Origin: an uncultured Oscillospiraceae bacterium | Lineage (GTDB): Bacteria; Bacillota; Clostridia; UBA1381 | DNA: 8,310 nucleotides | Assembly (NCBI GenBank): GCA_946531785.1 | Contig: CAMNAT010000069.1 | Span: 1-8,310, forward strand | Direction of reading: 5' to 3' | Part shown: positions 1 through 7,998 of the stretch, one piece after another | How positions within the stretch are numbered: the stretch's first letter is position 1 | How the letters are laid out: each line of letters opens with the position of its first letter | Notes under the pieces: model-generated | Database searches by the model: none | Seen by the model: the letters and a program-made list of their open reading frames with translations, nothing else | What the model was told of the DNA's origin: nothing | Program-made: the position numbers and the translations under genes

Positions 1-1
1 G

Positions 2-3000
2 GAGCAGCATAATGATAACGATCTCATAGGCAAAGAGATCATTATTGGTGAGCGTAAATTTGTTGTTGAGAACATCAATAACGATAATGCGAGCTTGCGT
101 GATCTTACCTTTGAGCAGAGCGCAGGCTTTCCGATATTCCGTAACGAGAGTCTTGATACTGTGCGCGGACTTGTTACAGAACAGGGACAGGAAACCGAGC
201 ATGAAACAGCTCGTGAAAGAGAAACTGAGCAGCAGACTGAAGCAATACCCATGCCGCAGCAGCAAAGACCAAAGCCGGTATCGAATACCGTTATCTATCC
301 CGAAATAACCGGCGAGCGGCATAACTTCCATATTACCGATGACAATTTAGGTGTTGCTGGTCCGAAAGAAAAGTTCCGTAACAATGTAGCGGCAATAGAG
401 CTGCTGCACACACTTGAAGCAGAACACAGGCTTGCCACACCGGAGGAGCAGGAGATCTTATCACGCTATGTGGGATGGGGCGGTCTTGCCGATGCGTTTG
501 ATGAAAGCAAGGATAATTGGCATAGTGAATACACGCAGCTCAAAAACTTGTTATCTGATTCTGAGTATGCGTCCGCAAGAGAAAGCACACTTACCGCGTT
601 CTATACTCCGCCTGTGGTTATACGCTCTATGTATGATGCGTTGGAGGGTATGGGGCTCAAGCAGGCGAATATTCTCGATCCGTCAATGGGTATAGGCAAC
701 TTTGAGGGTATGCTGCCTGACAGCCTCAGCGAGTGCAAGATGTACGGCATAGAGATAGACAGCATATCCGGTAGGATAGCACAGCAGCTTTATCAGAACA
801 ATTCTGTTGCGATACAGGGCTATGAGGACAGCGCCCTGCCGGACAGCTTCTTTGATGCAGCTGTCGGCAATGTTCCGTTCGGACAGTTCAAGGTCATGGA
901 TAAGCGATATGATAAGCACAACTTCCTCATACATGACTATTTCTTTGCAAAGACCATAGATAAGGTCAGACCGGGCGGCGTTATAGCCTTCGTCACATCA
1001 AGCGGAACAATGGACAAGAGCAATTCAAATGTTCGCAAATACATAGCACAGCGGGCAGAGCTGATCGGCGCGATACGCTTGCCGGATAATACCTTCAAGG
1101 CTAATGCAGGGACAGAGGTAACATCGGATATTCTGTTCTTGCAGAAGCGTGACAGAATGACCGATATTGAGCCTGAATGGGTACATCTTGATACAGACGA
1201 GCAGGGACACACAATGAACTCATACTTTGTATCAAATCCTGATATGATACTTGGTGAAATGGTGGAGGAGAGCGGACCGTTCGGACCGCAGCTCAACTGC
1301 AAGGCTTATGACGGTGCTGATTTGGGCGAGCAGCTACATGATGCTATTCAGAATATCCATGCACAGATAACGAAGTATGATATAGAGGATGTATCTAATG
1401 ATGAGGACTTATCCATTCCCGCCGATCCGAGTGTCAGAAATTTTTCATATACTGTTGTGGATGGTGATATATATTTCCGCGAGAACAGCCGCATGAATAA
1501 GGTGGATGTATCGCTGACCGCGCAGAACCGTATCAAGGGCTTGATAGAGATCCGTGACTGTGTTCGTGAGCTCATAGAATACCAGTCTGATGACTATCCG
1601 GAGCATGAAATAAAGGCACAGCAGGATAAGCTCAATAAGCTGTATGATGAATATACCGCAAAATACGGTCTTATCAATTCTCGCGGTAATAATATGGCAT
1701 TCTCAAACGACAGCTCATATTTTCTCTTATGCTCGCTTGAGATCATCAACGAAAACGGAGAGCTGGAGCGTAAAGCCGATATGTTCACAAAGCGTACTAT
1801 CGGCGCAAGGACAGAGATAACTCATGTAGATACAGCATCGGAAGCTCTTGCCGTTTCCATAGGCGAGAAAGCCCGTGTTGATATGGAGTATATGTCAGAG
1901 CTTACAGGCATGACAGAACAGGAGCTGTTTGAGGACTTAAAGGGTGTTGTATTCCTCAACCCTCTATATTCAAGCGGTGTAAGCTATCAGGAAAAGTATC
2001 TTCCGGCTGATGAATACTTATCCGGTAATGTCAGAGAAAAGCTGTCATGGGCACAGCGGAGCGCGGAGCTGTATCCGGAGGACTACACAGTAAATGTTGA
2101 GGCTCTTACAGCAGTACAGCCAAAGGACTTAACGGCAAGCGAGATAACGGTAAGGCTCGGTACTACATGGATACCGCCGGAGTATATTAAAGAGTTTGTG
2201 TCTGAGCTGTTAAAGCCATCATACTTTGCGAGCCGGAATATTGATATAAAGTATTCAAAGATCACCGGAACATGGGCTGTGACGGGAAAGAACTATGACA
2301 AAATGAATGTCATGGCAAACAGCACATACGGCACAAAACGGGCAAACGCATACAGCATAATAGAGGACAGCCTCAATCTCAAGGATGTACGCATATTTGA
2401 TTATGTAGAAAATGAAAAAGGCAACCGTGTTGCAGTATTAAATCAAAAGGAGACCACCATAGCACAGCAGAAGCAGGACCTCATAAAGAATGCTTTTGAT
2501 AACTGGATCTGGAGCGATCCTGACAGGCGCATGGCTCTTACTAAGCTGTATAACGAGAGATTCAACTCAGTGCGTCCGCGTGAGTATGACGGAAGTCATA
2601 TACAGTTTTCGGGTATGAATCCCGAAATACAGCTCCGGCAGCATCAGAAGAATGCTGTTGCGCGTATCATGTACGGCGGCAATTCTCTTTTAGGTCATGT
2701 AGTAGGCGCGGGCAAGACATGGACTATGGCAGCCGCAGCAATGGAAATGAAACGCTTGGGACTTTGCAACAAGTCCCTTTTTGTTGTTCCGAACCATCTT
2801 ACAGAGCAGTGGGCAGCAGAGTTCTTACAGCTATATCCGGCAGCTAATATTCTTGTTGCTACGAAAAAGGATTTTGAAACAAAGAACCGTAAAAAATTCT
2901 GCGGCAGGATCGCAACCGGTGACTATGATGCTATCATAATAGGTCATAGCCAGTTCGAGAAGATACCAATGTCAATAGAACGGCAGATAAAGATGCTTGA

Positions 3001-5095
3001 AAATCAGCGTGATGAGATAATGGATGGCATTATCGAAGCGAAGGCGAATCGTGATGAAAGGTTCACCATAAAGCAGCTTGAAAAGACTAAACGCGGTATA
3101 GAAACAAAGCTGAAAAAGCTCAATGATACTGCTCGTAAGGACGATGTCGTGACCTTTGAGGAATTGGGTGTTGACAGGCTGTTTGTGGACGAGAGTCATT
3201 ACTACAAAAACCTTTTCCTCTATACAAAAATGCGCAATGTCGGAGGTATAGCACAGACCGAAGCACAGAAGTCATCTGATATGTTTATGAAATGCCGCTA
3301 CCTTGATGAGATAACAGGCGGTAAGGGCTGTATCATGGCAACGGGTACGCCTATATCAAACAGTATGGTTGAAATGTACACAGTACAGAGATATTTGCAG
3401 TATGATACGCTCGCAAGGAATGAGCTGCAGCACTTTGACGCATGGGCATCCACATTTGGCGAAACAGTAACGGCGATAGAGCTTGCACCGGAGGGCAGCG
3501 GATACAGAGCGAAAACACGCTTTGCAAAATTCTTTAATCTTCCGGAGCTTATGACGATGTTCAAGGAGGTAGCGGATATTCAGACAGCGGATATGCTCAA
3601 ATTACCTGTCCCCGAAGCAGAGTATCATAATGTAGCTGTACAGCCTACCGAGATACAAAAGGAAATGGTATCAGACTTATCCGACAGAGCGGAGAAGGTA
3701 AGGAACAGAGCGGTTGATCCGTCGGTGGATAATATGCTGAAGATAACCAATGACGGAAGAAAGCTCGCGCTCGATCAGCGTATGATAAATCCCATGCTCG
3801 CCGATGAAGAAGAAACAAAGGTCAATGCCTGCATGAACAATGTCTATGAGATATGGGAACGGACGGCAGCTAACCGCAGCGCACAGCTTGTATTCTGTGA
3901 TCTGTCCACGCCAAAGGGAGAGGATGAGTTCAGTGTATATACAGACATAAAGGCAAAGCTGATCGCGAAAGGTGTTCCGGAGAGTGATATAGCCTTCATA
4001 CATGACGCGGATACCGATGTGAAGAAAAAGGAGCTGTTTTCTAAAGTCCGCAAAGGTGATGCTCGTATCTTGCTCGGCTCTACTCAGAAGATGGGTGCCG
4101 GAACGAATGTTCAGACACGGCTCATAGCCTTGCATGACCTTGATTGCCCGTGGCGACCGTCGGATCTGGAGCAGCGCAGCGGTCGTATCATACGGCAGGG
4201 TAACGAGAATGACAAGGTGCATATATACCGTTATGTAACAAAGGACACCTTTGACGCGTATATGTTCCAGCTCGTAGAGAACAAGCAGAAATTCATAGCA
4301 CAGGTAATGACATCAAAATCACCTGTCAGAAGTGCAGAGGATATTGATGAAACCGCATTATCATATGCAGAGATCAAAGCGCTTGCAACAGGTAATCCGC
4401 ACATCAAGGAAAAGATGGATCTGGACACTCAGGTGGCAAAGCTGAAGCTTGTAAAGTCAAACTTTATGAGTCAGAAATATGAGCTTGAGGATAAGGTCAT
4501 AAAGTTCTATCCGCAGGAGATAACAAGGCTTACAGAGCTGATCGCCGGAGCCGAAAAGGATATTGTTGTTGCAGAACAGCATCCGAAGCCGGAGGAAGGC
4601 TTTAACCCTATGACAATAGACGGGACTGAATACACCGAGAAGGAGCCTGCCGGAAAGATGCTCATAGAACGATGCAAGGCAATGACTTCACCTGATCCGG
4701 TGGTGATAGGTGAGTATCGCGGCTTTACAATGATACTGTCGATAGACACATTCCATCAGGAGCATAAGATGACCTTGCAGGCGTCGCGGTCATATACATT
4801 GAGCTTGGGTACAGATGTGTTTGGTAATATACAGCGTATAGATAATGCTATTGCAAACATTCCGACAATAAAATCTCAGTGCGAAACAAAGCTTGATGAA
4901 ACGAAAAAGCAGTATGAGAACGCAAAGGTGGAATGTAAAAAGGAGTTTCCGCAGGAGGCAGAGCTTGAAGAAAAGCTGCAGAGACTGGCAGCACTTGATG
5001 CGCTGCTCAATATGGATAAGCGTGAGCACGAAGGCGTTGACCTGAGTGAGCCGGAGGACATGGGCAGGGATAAAAACAGAGGAATGGAACGGTAG
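2..5095 (+). CDS. Giant methyltransferase-helicase (polyvalent-type) protein, 5' end outside the window
   Basis: The frame is open from the left edge, so the true start lies upstream and 1697 C-terminal residues are visible (numbered here from base 2). After a short conserved-looking lead (GFPIFR near residue 45) comes an N6-adenine-methyltransferase-like region: YVGWGG at 156-161, FYTPP at 200-204, the SAM-binding-loop-like DPSMGIGNF at 226-234, and GNVPFG at 289-294 in the place of the catalytic NPPY motif. A superfamily 2 SNF2-like helicase follows: GHVVGAGKT (Walker A) at 898-906, DESH (Walker B) at 1063-1066, TGTPIS (motif III) at 1114-1119 and QRSGRIIRQG (motif VI) at 1391-1400. Charged, coiled-coil-like segments lie near 1470-1530 and 1630-1670. 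Such proteins are known from phages, plasmids and conjugative elements (P1 DarB-like and other polyvalent proteins), where they are thought to modify or protect incoming DNA. That role is inferred here. The family identity is firm. Methylation activity is uncertain because NVPF departs from NPPY/F. The stop is TAG. Confidence 0.9.
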   Translation, partial: EQHNDNDLIGKEIIIGERKFVVENINNDNASLRDLTFEQSAGFPIFRNESLDTVRGLVTEQGQETEHETARERETEQQTEAIPMPQQQRPKPVSNTVIYPEITGERHNFHITDDNLGVAGPKEKFRNNVAAIELLHTLEAEHRLATPEEQEILSRYVGWGGLADAFDESKDNWHSEYTQLKNLLSDSEYASARESTLTAFYTPPVVIRSMYDALEGMGLKQANILDPSMGIGNFEGMLPDSLSECKMYGIEIDSISGRIAQQLYQNNSVAIQGYEDSALPDSFFDAAVGNVPFGQFKVMDKRYDKHNFLIHDYFFAKTIDKVRPGGVIAFVTSSGTMDKSNSNVRKYIAQRAELIGAIRLPDNTFKANAGTEVTSDILFLQKRDRMTDIEPEWVHLDTDEQGHTMNSYFVSNPDMILGEMVEESGPFGPQLNCKAYDGADLGEQLHDAIQNIHAQITKYDIEDVSNDEDLSIPADPSVRNFSYTVVDGDIYFRENSRMNKVDVSLTAQNRIKGLIEIRDCVRELIEYQSDDYPEHEIKAQQDKLNKLYDEYTAKYGLINSRGNNMAFSNDSSYFLLCSLEIINENGELERKADMFTKRTIGARTEITHVDTASEALAVSIGEKARVDMEYMSELTGMTEQELFEDLKGVVFLNPLYSSGVSYQEKYLPADEYLSGNVREKLSWAQRSAELYPEDYTVNVEALTAVQPKDLTASEITVRLGTTWIPPEYIKEFVSELLKPSYFASRNIDIKYSKITGTWAVTGKNYDKMNVMANSTYGTKRANAYSIIEDSLNLKDVRIFDYVENEKGNRVAVLNQKETTIAQQKQDLIKNAFDNWIWSDPDRRMALTKLYNERFNSVRPREYDGSHIQFSGMNPEIQLRQHQKNAVARIMYGGNSLLGHVVGAGKTWTMAAAAMEMKRLGLCNKSLFVVPNHLTEQWAAEFLQLYPAANILVATKKDFETKNRKKFCGRIATGDYDAIIIGHSQFEKIPMSIERQIKMLENQRDEIMDGIIEAKANRDERFTIKQLEKTKRGIETKLKKLNDTARKDDVVTFEELGVDRLFVDESHYYKNLFLYTKMRNVGGIAQTEAQKSSDMFMKCRYLDEITGGKGCIMATGTPISNSMVEMYTVQRYLQYDTLARNELQHFDAWASTFGETVTAIELAPEGSGYRAKTRFAKFFNLPELMTMFKEVADIQTADMLKLPVPEAEYHNVAVQPTEIQKEMVSDLSDRAEKVRNRAVDPSVDNMLKITNDGRKLALDQRMINPMLADEEETKVNACMNNVYEIWERTAANRSAQLVFCDLSTPKGEDEFSVYTDIKAKLIAKGVPESDIAFIHDADTDVKKKELFSKVRKGDARILLGSTQKMGAGTNVQTRLIALHDLDCPWRPSDLEQRSGRIIRQGNENDKVHIYRYVTKDTFDAYMFQLVENKQKFIAQVMTSKSPVRSAEDIDETALSYAEIKALATGNPHIKEKMDLDTQVAKLKLVKSNFMSQKYELEDKVIKFYPQEITRLTELIAGAEKDIVVAEQHPKPEEGFNPMTIDGTEYTEKEPAGKMLIERCKAMTSPDPVVIGEYRGFTMILSIDTFHQEHKMTLQASRSYTLSLGTDVFGNIQRIDNAIANIPTIKSQCETKLDETKKQYENAKVECKKEFPQEAELEEKLQRLAALDALLNMDKREHEGVDLSEPEDMGRDKNRGMER

Positions 5096-5100
5096 TGTAT

Positions 5101-5129
5101 TTGCATTGTATCAACAGTTATGATATACT
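5101..5129 (+). promoter_or_regulatory. Probable extended -10 promoter for the phosphoesterase gene
   Basis: TTGCAT at 5101-5106 (a weak -35, 3 of 6 consensus bases) is followed after exactly 17 bases by TATACT at 5124-5129 (5 of 6 consensus bases). TG one base before the -10 makes an extended -10 element, which can compensate for a weak -35. It lies just after the stop of the large helicase gene and about 30 bases before the next start codon, so it would let the phosphoesterase be transcribed separately. This is a consensus match only. Confidence 0.45.
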
Positions 5130-5145
5130 TGGCTTAATCAAACAT

Positions 5146-5153
5146 AAGGGGAG
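5146..5153 (+). promoter_or_regulatory. Ribosome binding site fixing the phosphoesterase start
   Basis: AAGGGGAG at 5146-5153 lies 8 bases before ATG 5162. An in-frame GTG at 5153 overlaps this site and would have no binding site of its own, so ATG 5162 is the better start. Confidence 0.7.
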
Positions 5154-5161
5154 TGATACAA

Positions 5162-5689
5162 ATGATATATTATACAAGCGATCTGCATTTCGGTCATGCA
5201 AATATAATACGGTTCTGTAATCGTCCGTTTGCTGATGTCAAAGCGATGGATGATGCGCTTATAGCCGCATGGAACGCAAGAGTTACAAATTCCGATAAGG
5301 TATATATAGTCGGTGATCTGATGTTCAGAGCCGAGCAACCGCCGGAAACATATCTTGATAAGCTTAAAGGCAAGAAATATCTTATCATAGGCAACCATGA
5401 TAAGAGCTGGATGAATAAAGTCAAGCTTGATAAATACTTTGAGAGCGTTGAGCGGATAATGGTATTTGCAAACGGCAGAAACAAGGTCACGCTATGCCAC
5501 TATCCCATGATGTGCTTTGAAGGTGCTTACCTCATATACGGACATATCCATAACAACAAGGCCGATAACTATTGGCCTCTGTTAAGGACAATGGATAATG
5601 CGTTAAATGCCGGTGTTGAGGTCAACAACTATCAGCCTGTTACCTTTGATGAGCTGATAGCCAACAACAAGGTTTTCCGTAACGGATAA
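5162..5689 (+). CDS. Calcineurin-like metallophosphoesterase
   Basis: A 175-residue cytoplasmic protein with the full metal-binding signature of the calcineurin-like phosphoesterase superfamily: SDLHFGH at 6-12 (D7, H9), VGDLM at 50-54 (D52), GNHD at 77-80 (N78), CHYPM at 112-116 (H113) and YGHIH at 126-130 (H128, H130). All expected dinuclear-metal ligands are present, so it should be an active hydrolase of phosphomonoesters or phosphodiesters. The substrate cannot be read from the sequence. No signal peptide or membrane segment is visible, and its length is typical of the small single-domain members common in phages and mobile elements. A promoter-like sequence precedes it and a terminator follows at once, so it looks like a one-gene transcription unit set between backbone genes. 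A role in nucleotide-signal cleavage or DNA/RNA end processing is possible but would be speculation. Confidence 0.9.
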   Translation: MIYYTSDLHFGHANIIRFCNRPFADVKAMDDALIAAWNARVTNSDKVYIVGDLMFRAEQPPETYLDKLKGKKYLIIGNHDKSWMNKVKLDKYFESVERIMVFANGRNKVTLCHYPMMCFEGAYLIYGHIHNNKADNYWPLLRTMDNALNAGVEVNNYQPVTFDELIANNKVFRNG

Positions 5690-5706
5690 TGAAGGAATCA
5701 GAATAT

Positions 5707-5736
5707 AGCCTGTCAAAACTGATGGCAGGCTTTTTT
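5707..5736 (+). terminator. Rho-independent terminator after the phosphoesterase gene
   Basis: AGCCTGTC (5707-5714) pairs with GGCAGGCT (5724-5731) in an 8-base-pair stem with one G-U pair and a 9-base loop. A run of six T (5731-5736) follows. It starts 17 bases after the TAA stop. It closes the phosphoesterase unit and implies that the methyltransferase gene downstream relies on read-through or on a promoter not recognised here. Confidence 0.85.
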
Positions 5737-5757
5737 CTATGCAAAAAAACAGTTGAG

Positions 5758-5765
5758 AAAGGCGG
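5758..5765 (+). promoter_or_regulatory. Ribosome binding site for the original methyltransferase start
   Basis: AAAGGCGG at 5758-5765 is 9 bases before ATG 5775. It supports 5775 as the ancestral start of the interrupted methyltransferase gene. No comparable site precedes the in-frame GTG at 5820 downstream of the stop. Confidence 0.55.
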
Positions 5766-5774
5766 TGTTGTGAA

Positions 5775-6356
5775 ATGAAGTTCAAAATAATATATGCGGA
5801 TCCACCGTGAGCGTATAATGTGTATTCTAAAAAGGGGTGTGCCAGAAGCGCAGAGCATCACTATCCTACAATAAAAAAAGAGGATATATATGCATTGCCA
5901 ATATCAGAGCTTGCAGATAAGGACTGCATCTTGTTTCTATGGGTTACATTTCCGTGTCTGCTTGAAGGACTTGAAACAATAAAACGATGGGGATTTCAAT
6001 ACAAAACAGTAGGCTTTTGCTGGATAAAGCGATGTAAGAAACAAACCTCAAAATTGTTTTGGGGATTGGGCTTCTGGACAAGAGCGAATCCCGAAATATG
6101 TCTGATTGCAACAAAAGGAAGTCCAAAGCGTATATCTAAGTCAGTTCATAGTGTTATTGATCTGCCTGTAGAGGAGCATAGCAAGAAGCCGGATGTTGTG
6201 CGTGAGCGCATAGTGGAGCTCATATGTGATGTGCCGAGAATAGAGCTTTTTGCGCGGCAAAAGCATCCCGGTTGGGTGTGTATAGGCAATGAAATAGACG
6301 GTATGGATATACGCGACAGCATACAAAAAGTATCAAAAGATGAATGGAGTGAGTAG
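5775..6356 (+). pseudogene. MT-A70 family DNA adenine methyltransferase with a nonsense codon in the DPPW motif
   Basis: Read from ATG 5775, the frame begins MKFKIIYADPP and then meets TGA at 5808-5810, exactly where MT-A70 enzymes have the tryptophan of the catalytic DPPW motif. The same frame continues AYNVYSKKG to TAG at 6356, giving about 193 codons, the usual length of phage and mobile-element members. Later family-like signatures are intact: LFLWVTFP, RANPEICLIATKG, HSKKPD, ELFARQK and GW..IGNEIDG. The enzyme would transfer a methyl group from SAM to adenine N6. A single G-to-A change (TGG to TGA) explains the lesion, and the rest shows no frameshift, so it is recent, a sequencing error, or tolerated by read-through. 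Translation from GTG 5820 would give 178 residues lacking the catalytic motif and is unlikely to be active. Recoding of TGA as Trp is unlikely because tryptophans in this window use TGG and TGA ends neighbouring genes. Confidence 0.8.
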
Positions 6357-6359
6357 TTT

Positions 6360-6719
6360 ATGACTATGAGAGAAAGACTTGAGGATATGCTGTATAACAA
6401 GGCAGCAAAGGAACAGCAGGAGTATAAGGGAATGCTTCGTAAAATGCAGCCGGACGAGATAATGAACAACGCTTATCGGCTCATTATTCAGGAGGATATT
6501 CTGATGACTTTTGAAGAACCGAAATATCTGTCGGACAGAGAGCTTCGGGCATTGACAAAGCTGGATAATGTTCTTGAGAGCGGCTATAACGACTGGCTTG
6601 ATCGTGAGACATCACACATGGAGGATCTGCGTAATAATATAGCTGATTTTGCAAAAGGGTATGCAGATTCCTTGGATGCTGAGCGTAGAGCAAAGCGGAA
6701 AAGCGAGCCGGAGAGGTGA
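6360..6719 (+). CDS. DUF3848-like small protein
   Basis: A 119-residue, highly charged and mostly helical cytoplasmic protein. The pattern LEDMLYNKAAKEQQEY, then PDEIMNNAYRL, then QEDILMTFE, then a spacer and a helix ending near DFAKGYAD, resembles DUF3848, a domain of unknown function common in clostridial conjugative elements, where it can also be part of larger polyvalent proteins. The match is from memory of the family pattern. It begins 3 bases after the methyltransferase stop, and its ribosome binding site (GGAGTGAG, 6346-6353) lies inside the end of that gene. The two are therefore probably co-transcribed and perhaps translationally coupled. A second ATG at 6366 is a possible alternative start. 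No catalytic motif or membrane segment is visible. The C-terminus is basic (RRAKRK). Confidence 0.75.
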   Translation: MTMRERLEDMLYNKAAKEQQEYKGMLRKMQPDEIMNNAYRLIIQEDILMTFEEPKYLSDRELRALTKLDNVLESGYNDWLDRETSHMEDLRNNIADFAKGYADSLDAERRAKRKSEPER

Positions 6720-6763
6720 TGGATATGCATCAGAATGTAACATAAGATACAACATTAAAAAAC

Positions 6764-6772
6764 AGGAAGGAG
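6764..6772 (+). promoter_or_regulatory. Ribosome binding site fixing the ParM-like start
   Basis: AGGAAGGAG at 6764-6772 lies 11 bases before ATG 6784, slightly long but a strong match. It favours 6784 over earlier in-frame starts such as the one at 6649, which would overlap the preceding gene by 71 bases and add 45 residues with no actin-like character. Confidence 0.7.
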
Positions 6773-6783
6773 CAAAAGATAAT

Positions 6784-7704
6784 ATGCGTGAATTAAAAAA
6801 CGGAGTGCTGATAATAGGTACGGACTTAGGATACGGGAATGTGAAATCGAGCGGGAGCATAACAAGATCATCTGTAGATGTGTATGAAAACGAACCGATC
6901 TTCACGGACAACGTTCTCATATACAACGGGAGATATTATCGGTTTGGTGATGGACACAAAAGCTTTATTGAAGATAAATCAGTGGATGAGGACTTCTATA
7001 TGCTCAATATGATAGCTATGGCGCGGGAAATGTACCGAGCCGGAATATATGAAGCGAAAGTGCATCTTGCAACGGGATTGCCGCTTACTTGGGTTCGTGG
7101 CCAGCGTGAAAAATTCAGGGAGTACCTTATGAAAAACAGGGATTTATGGTTCAGATATAAGAATAAGGAGTTTCATATAACACTTGTCGGATGCAGTATA
7201 TATCCACAGGGCTATCCGGCGATAGTGGAACGCTTATCTGAATTCAAGGGTATAAATGTCCTTGCAGACATAGGCAACGGTACAATAAATATCATGTACA
7301 TTAAAGACAAGAAACCCATTGAGAGTATGTGCTGGACTGAAAAGCTCGGCGTTAATCAGTGTGTTATGCGAATGAAAAAGGCTGTGATGGATAATATGTT
7401 TGCAACATTGCATGACAGTGTAGCAGAGGATTATCTGAGACATGGCACAGTTGATATCAGCAAGCGGTATATCGACTTGCTTCATAAGGAAGCGGTCGGA
7501 TATGTACAGGATATATTTGATGCGTTAGCGAAACATGACTATAACCCGCAGACAATGAAGCTGTATATACTTGGCGGCGGTGGATGTATAGTCAAGAACT
7601 TTGGAGAATATGATGCGGATCGAGTAACGATTATAACTGATCTGTGTGCTGCTGCAAAGGGCTTTGAATACCTTGCATATTTACAGCTGAGAAAGAAGGT
7701 ATGA
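6784..7704 (+). CDS. parM: ParM/StbA-type actin-like ATPase (plasmid segregation)
   Basis: A 306-residue protein with the actin/Hsp70-type nucleotide-binding motifs in order: phosphate 1 IGTDLGYGNVK at 11-21, phosphate 2 LADIGNGTINI near 160-170 (D162), and the adenosine motif YILGGGGCIV near 261-270. Length and order fit ParM/StbA and archaeal-actin-like filament proteins carried by plasmids and conjugative elements. By family knowledge it polymerises with ATP and pushes apart DNA copies held by a ParR-type adaptor. The partner gene starts three bases after the TGA stop, and a phased repeat array follows, so actin, adaptor and centromere candidate are all in place. No clear promoter was seen in the 64-base gap upstream. 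The pair may be transcribed with the DUF3848-like gene. Actin-like proteins can serve other roles (phage positioning, conjugation), so partition is inferred from context. Confidence 0.85.
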   Translation: MRELKNGVLIIGTDLGYGNVKSSGSITRSSVDVYENEPIFTDNVLIYNGRYYRFGDGHKSFIEDKSVDEDFYMLNMIAMAREMYRAGIYEAKVHLATGLPLTWVRGQREKFREYLMKNRDLWFRYKNKEFHITLVGCSIYPQGYPAIVERLSEFKGINVLADIGNGTINIMYIKDKKPIESMCWTEKLGVNQCVMRMKKAVMDNMFATLHDSVAEDYLRHGTVDISKRYIDLLHKEAVGYVQDIFDALAKHDYNPQTMKLYILGGGGCIVKNFGEYDADRVTIITDLCAAAKGFEYLAYLQLRKKV

Positions 7705-7707
7705 TCT

Positions 7708-7998
7708 ATGTCAGAGCTTAGATTTTGCAATGTACGGTTTAATCTTGATAAGCCGGAACATCGGAGAGCATGGAAGCATTTGCAGAATATGGACAGAAAA
7801 AAGCATAAGTCATATTCTAATGTGATTATTTCGGCTATCAATGGGTATTTTGAAGAAGGCGCAAAGGAAGCATCGGAGGAAAAGCTCATAAAGCGCATAG
7901 TTCAGGCGCTAAACGGTGGAACAAACTCATCAGAAGCTGAAAAAACAGAAGAACAAGAAGCTGAGAATAACATCTCATGGGGATTTGTTGGAGAGTGA
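7708..7998 (+). CDS. Small ParR-like DNA-binding adaptor protein
   Basis: A 96-residue protein directly downstream of the ParM-like gene. The start ATG 7708 has GAAAGAAGG (7691-7699) 8 bases upstream. Residues 4-12 (LRFCNVRFN) could form the N-terminal strand of a ribbon-helix-helix fold, followed by basic helices (HRRAWKHLQNMDRKKHKSYS, then SNVIISAINGYFE). Residues from about 52 are acidic, with a Glu-rich linker, and end in a short hydrophobic tail, ISWGFVGE. A DNA-binding N-terminus with a flexible C-terminal tail is the plan of ParR adaptors, whose C-terminus contacts ParM filaments. That is family knowledge, and its application here is inference because sequence identity to known ParR is not obvious. 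Gene order and the repeat array starting right after its stop support the call. Confidence 0.65.
   Translation: MSELRFCNVRFNLDKPEHRRAWKHLQNMDRKKHKSYSNVIISAINGYFEEGAKEASEEKLIKRIVQALNGGTNSSEAEKTEEQEAENNISWGFVGE

Noticed and set aside
95..97. TTG at 95 as the start of the large gene
   Set aside because: No ribosome binding site precedes it, and the frame stays open with protein-like sequence to the left edge, so the gene is partial rather than starting here.
3677..4222. 181-codon open frame on the minus strand
   Set aside because: It is antisense to the conserved helicase motifs of the large gene and has no recognisable domain. It is a shadow of the real coding frame.
5153..5155. GTG 5153 as the phosphoesterase start
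   Set aside because: It overlaps the Shine-Dalgarno sequence that serves ATG 5162.
5808..5810. TGA read as tryptophan by an alternative genetic code
   Set aside because: The large gene and others use TGG for tryptophan, no TGA occurs in their frames, and TGA properly ends the DUF3848-like, ParM-like and ParR-like genes.
6649..6783. Upstream in-frame extension of the ParM-like protein from 6649
   Set aside because: It overlaps the preceding gene, lacks actin-like sequence, and a strong ribosome binding site sits before ATG 6784.
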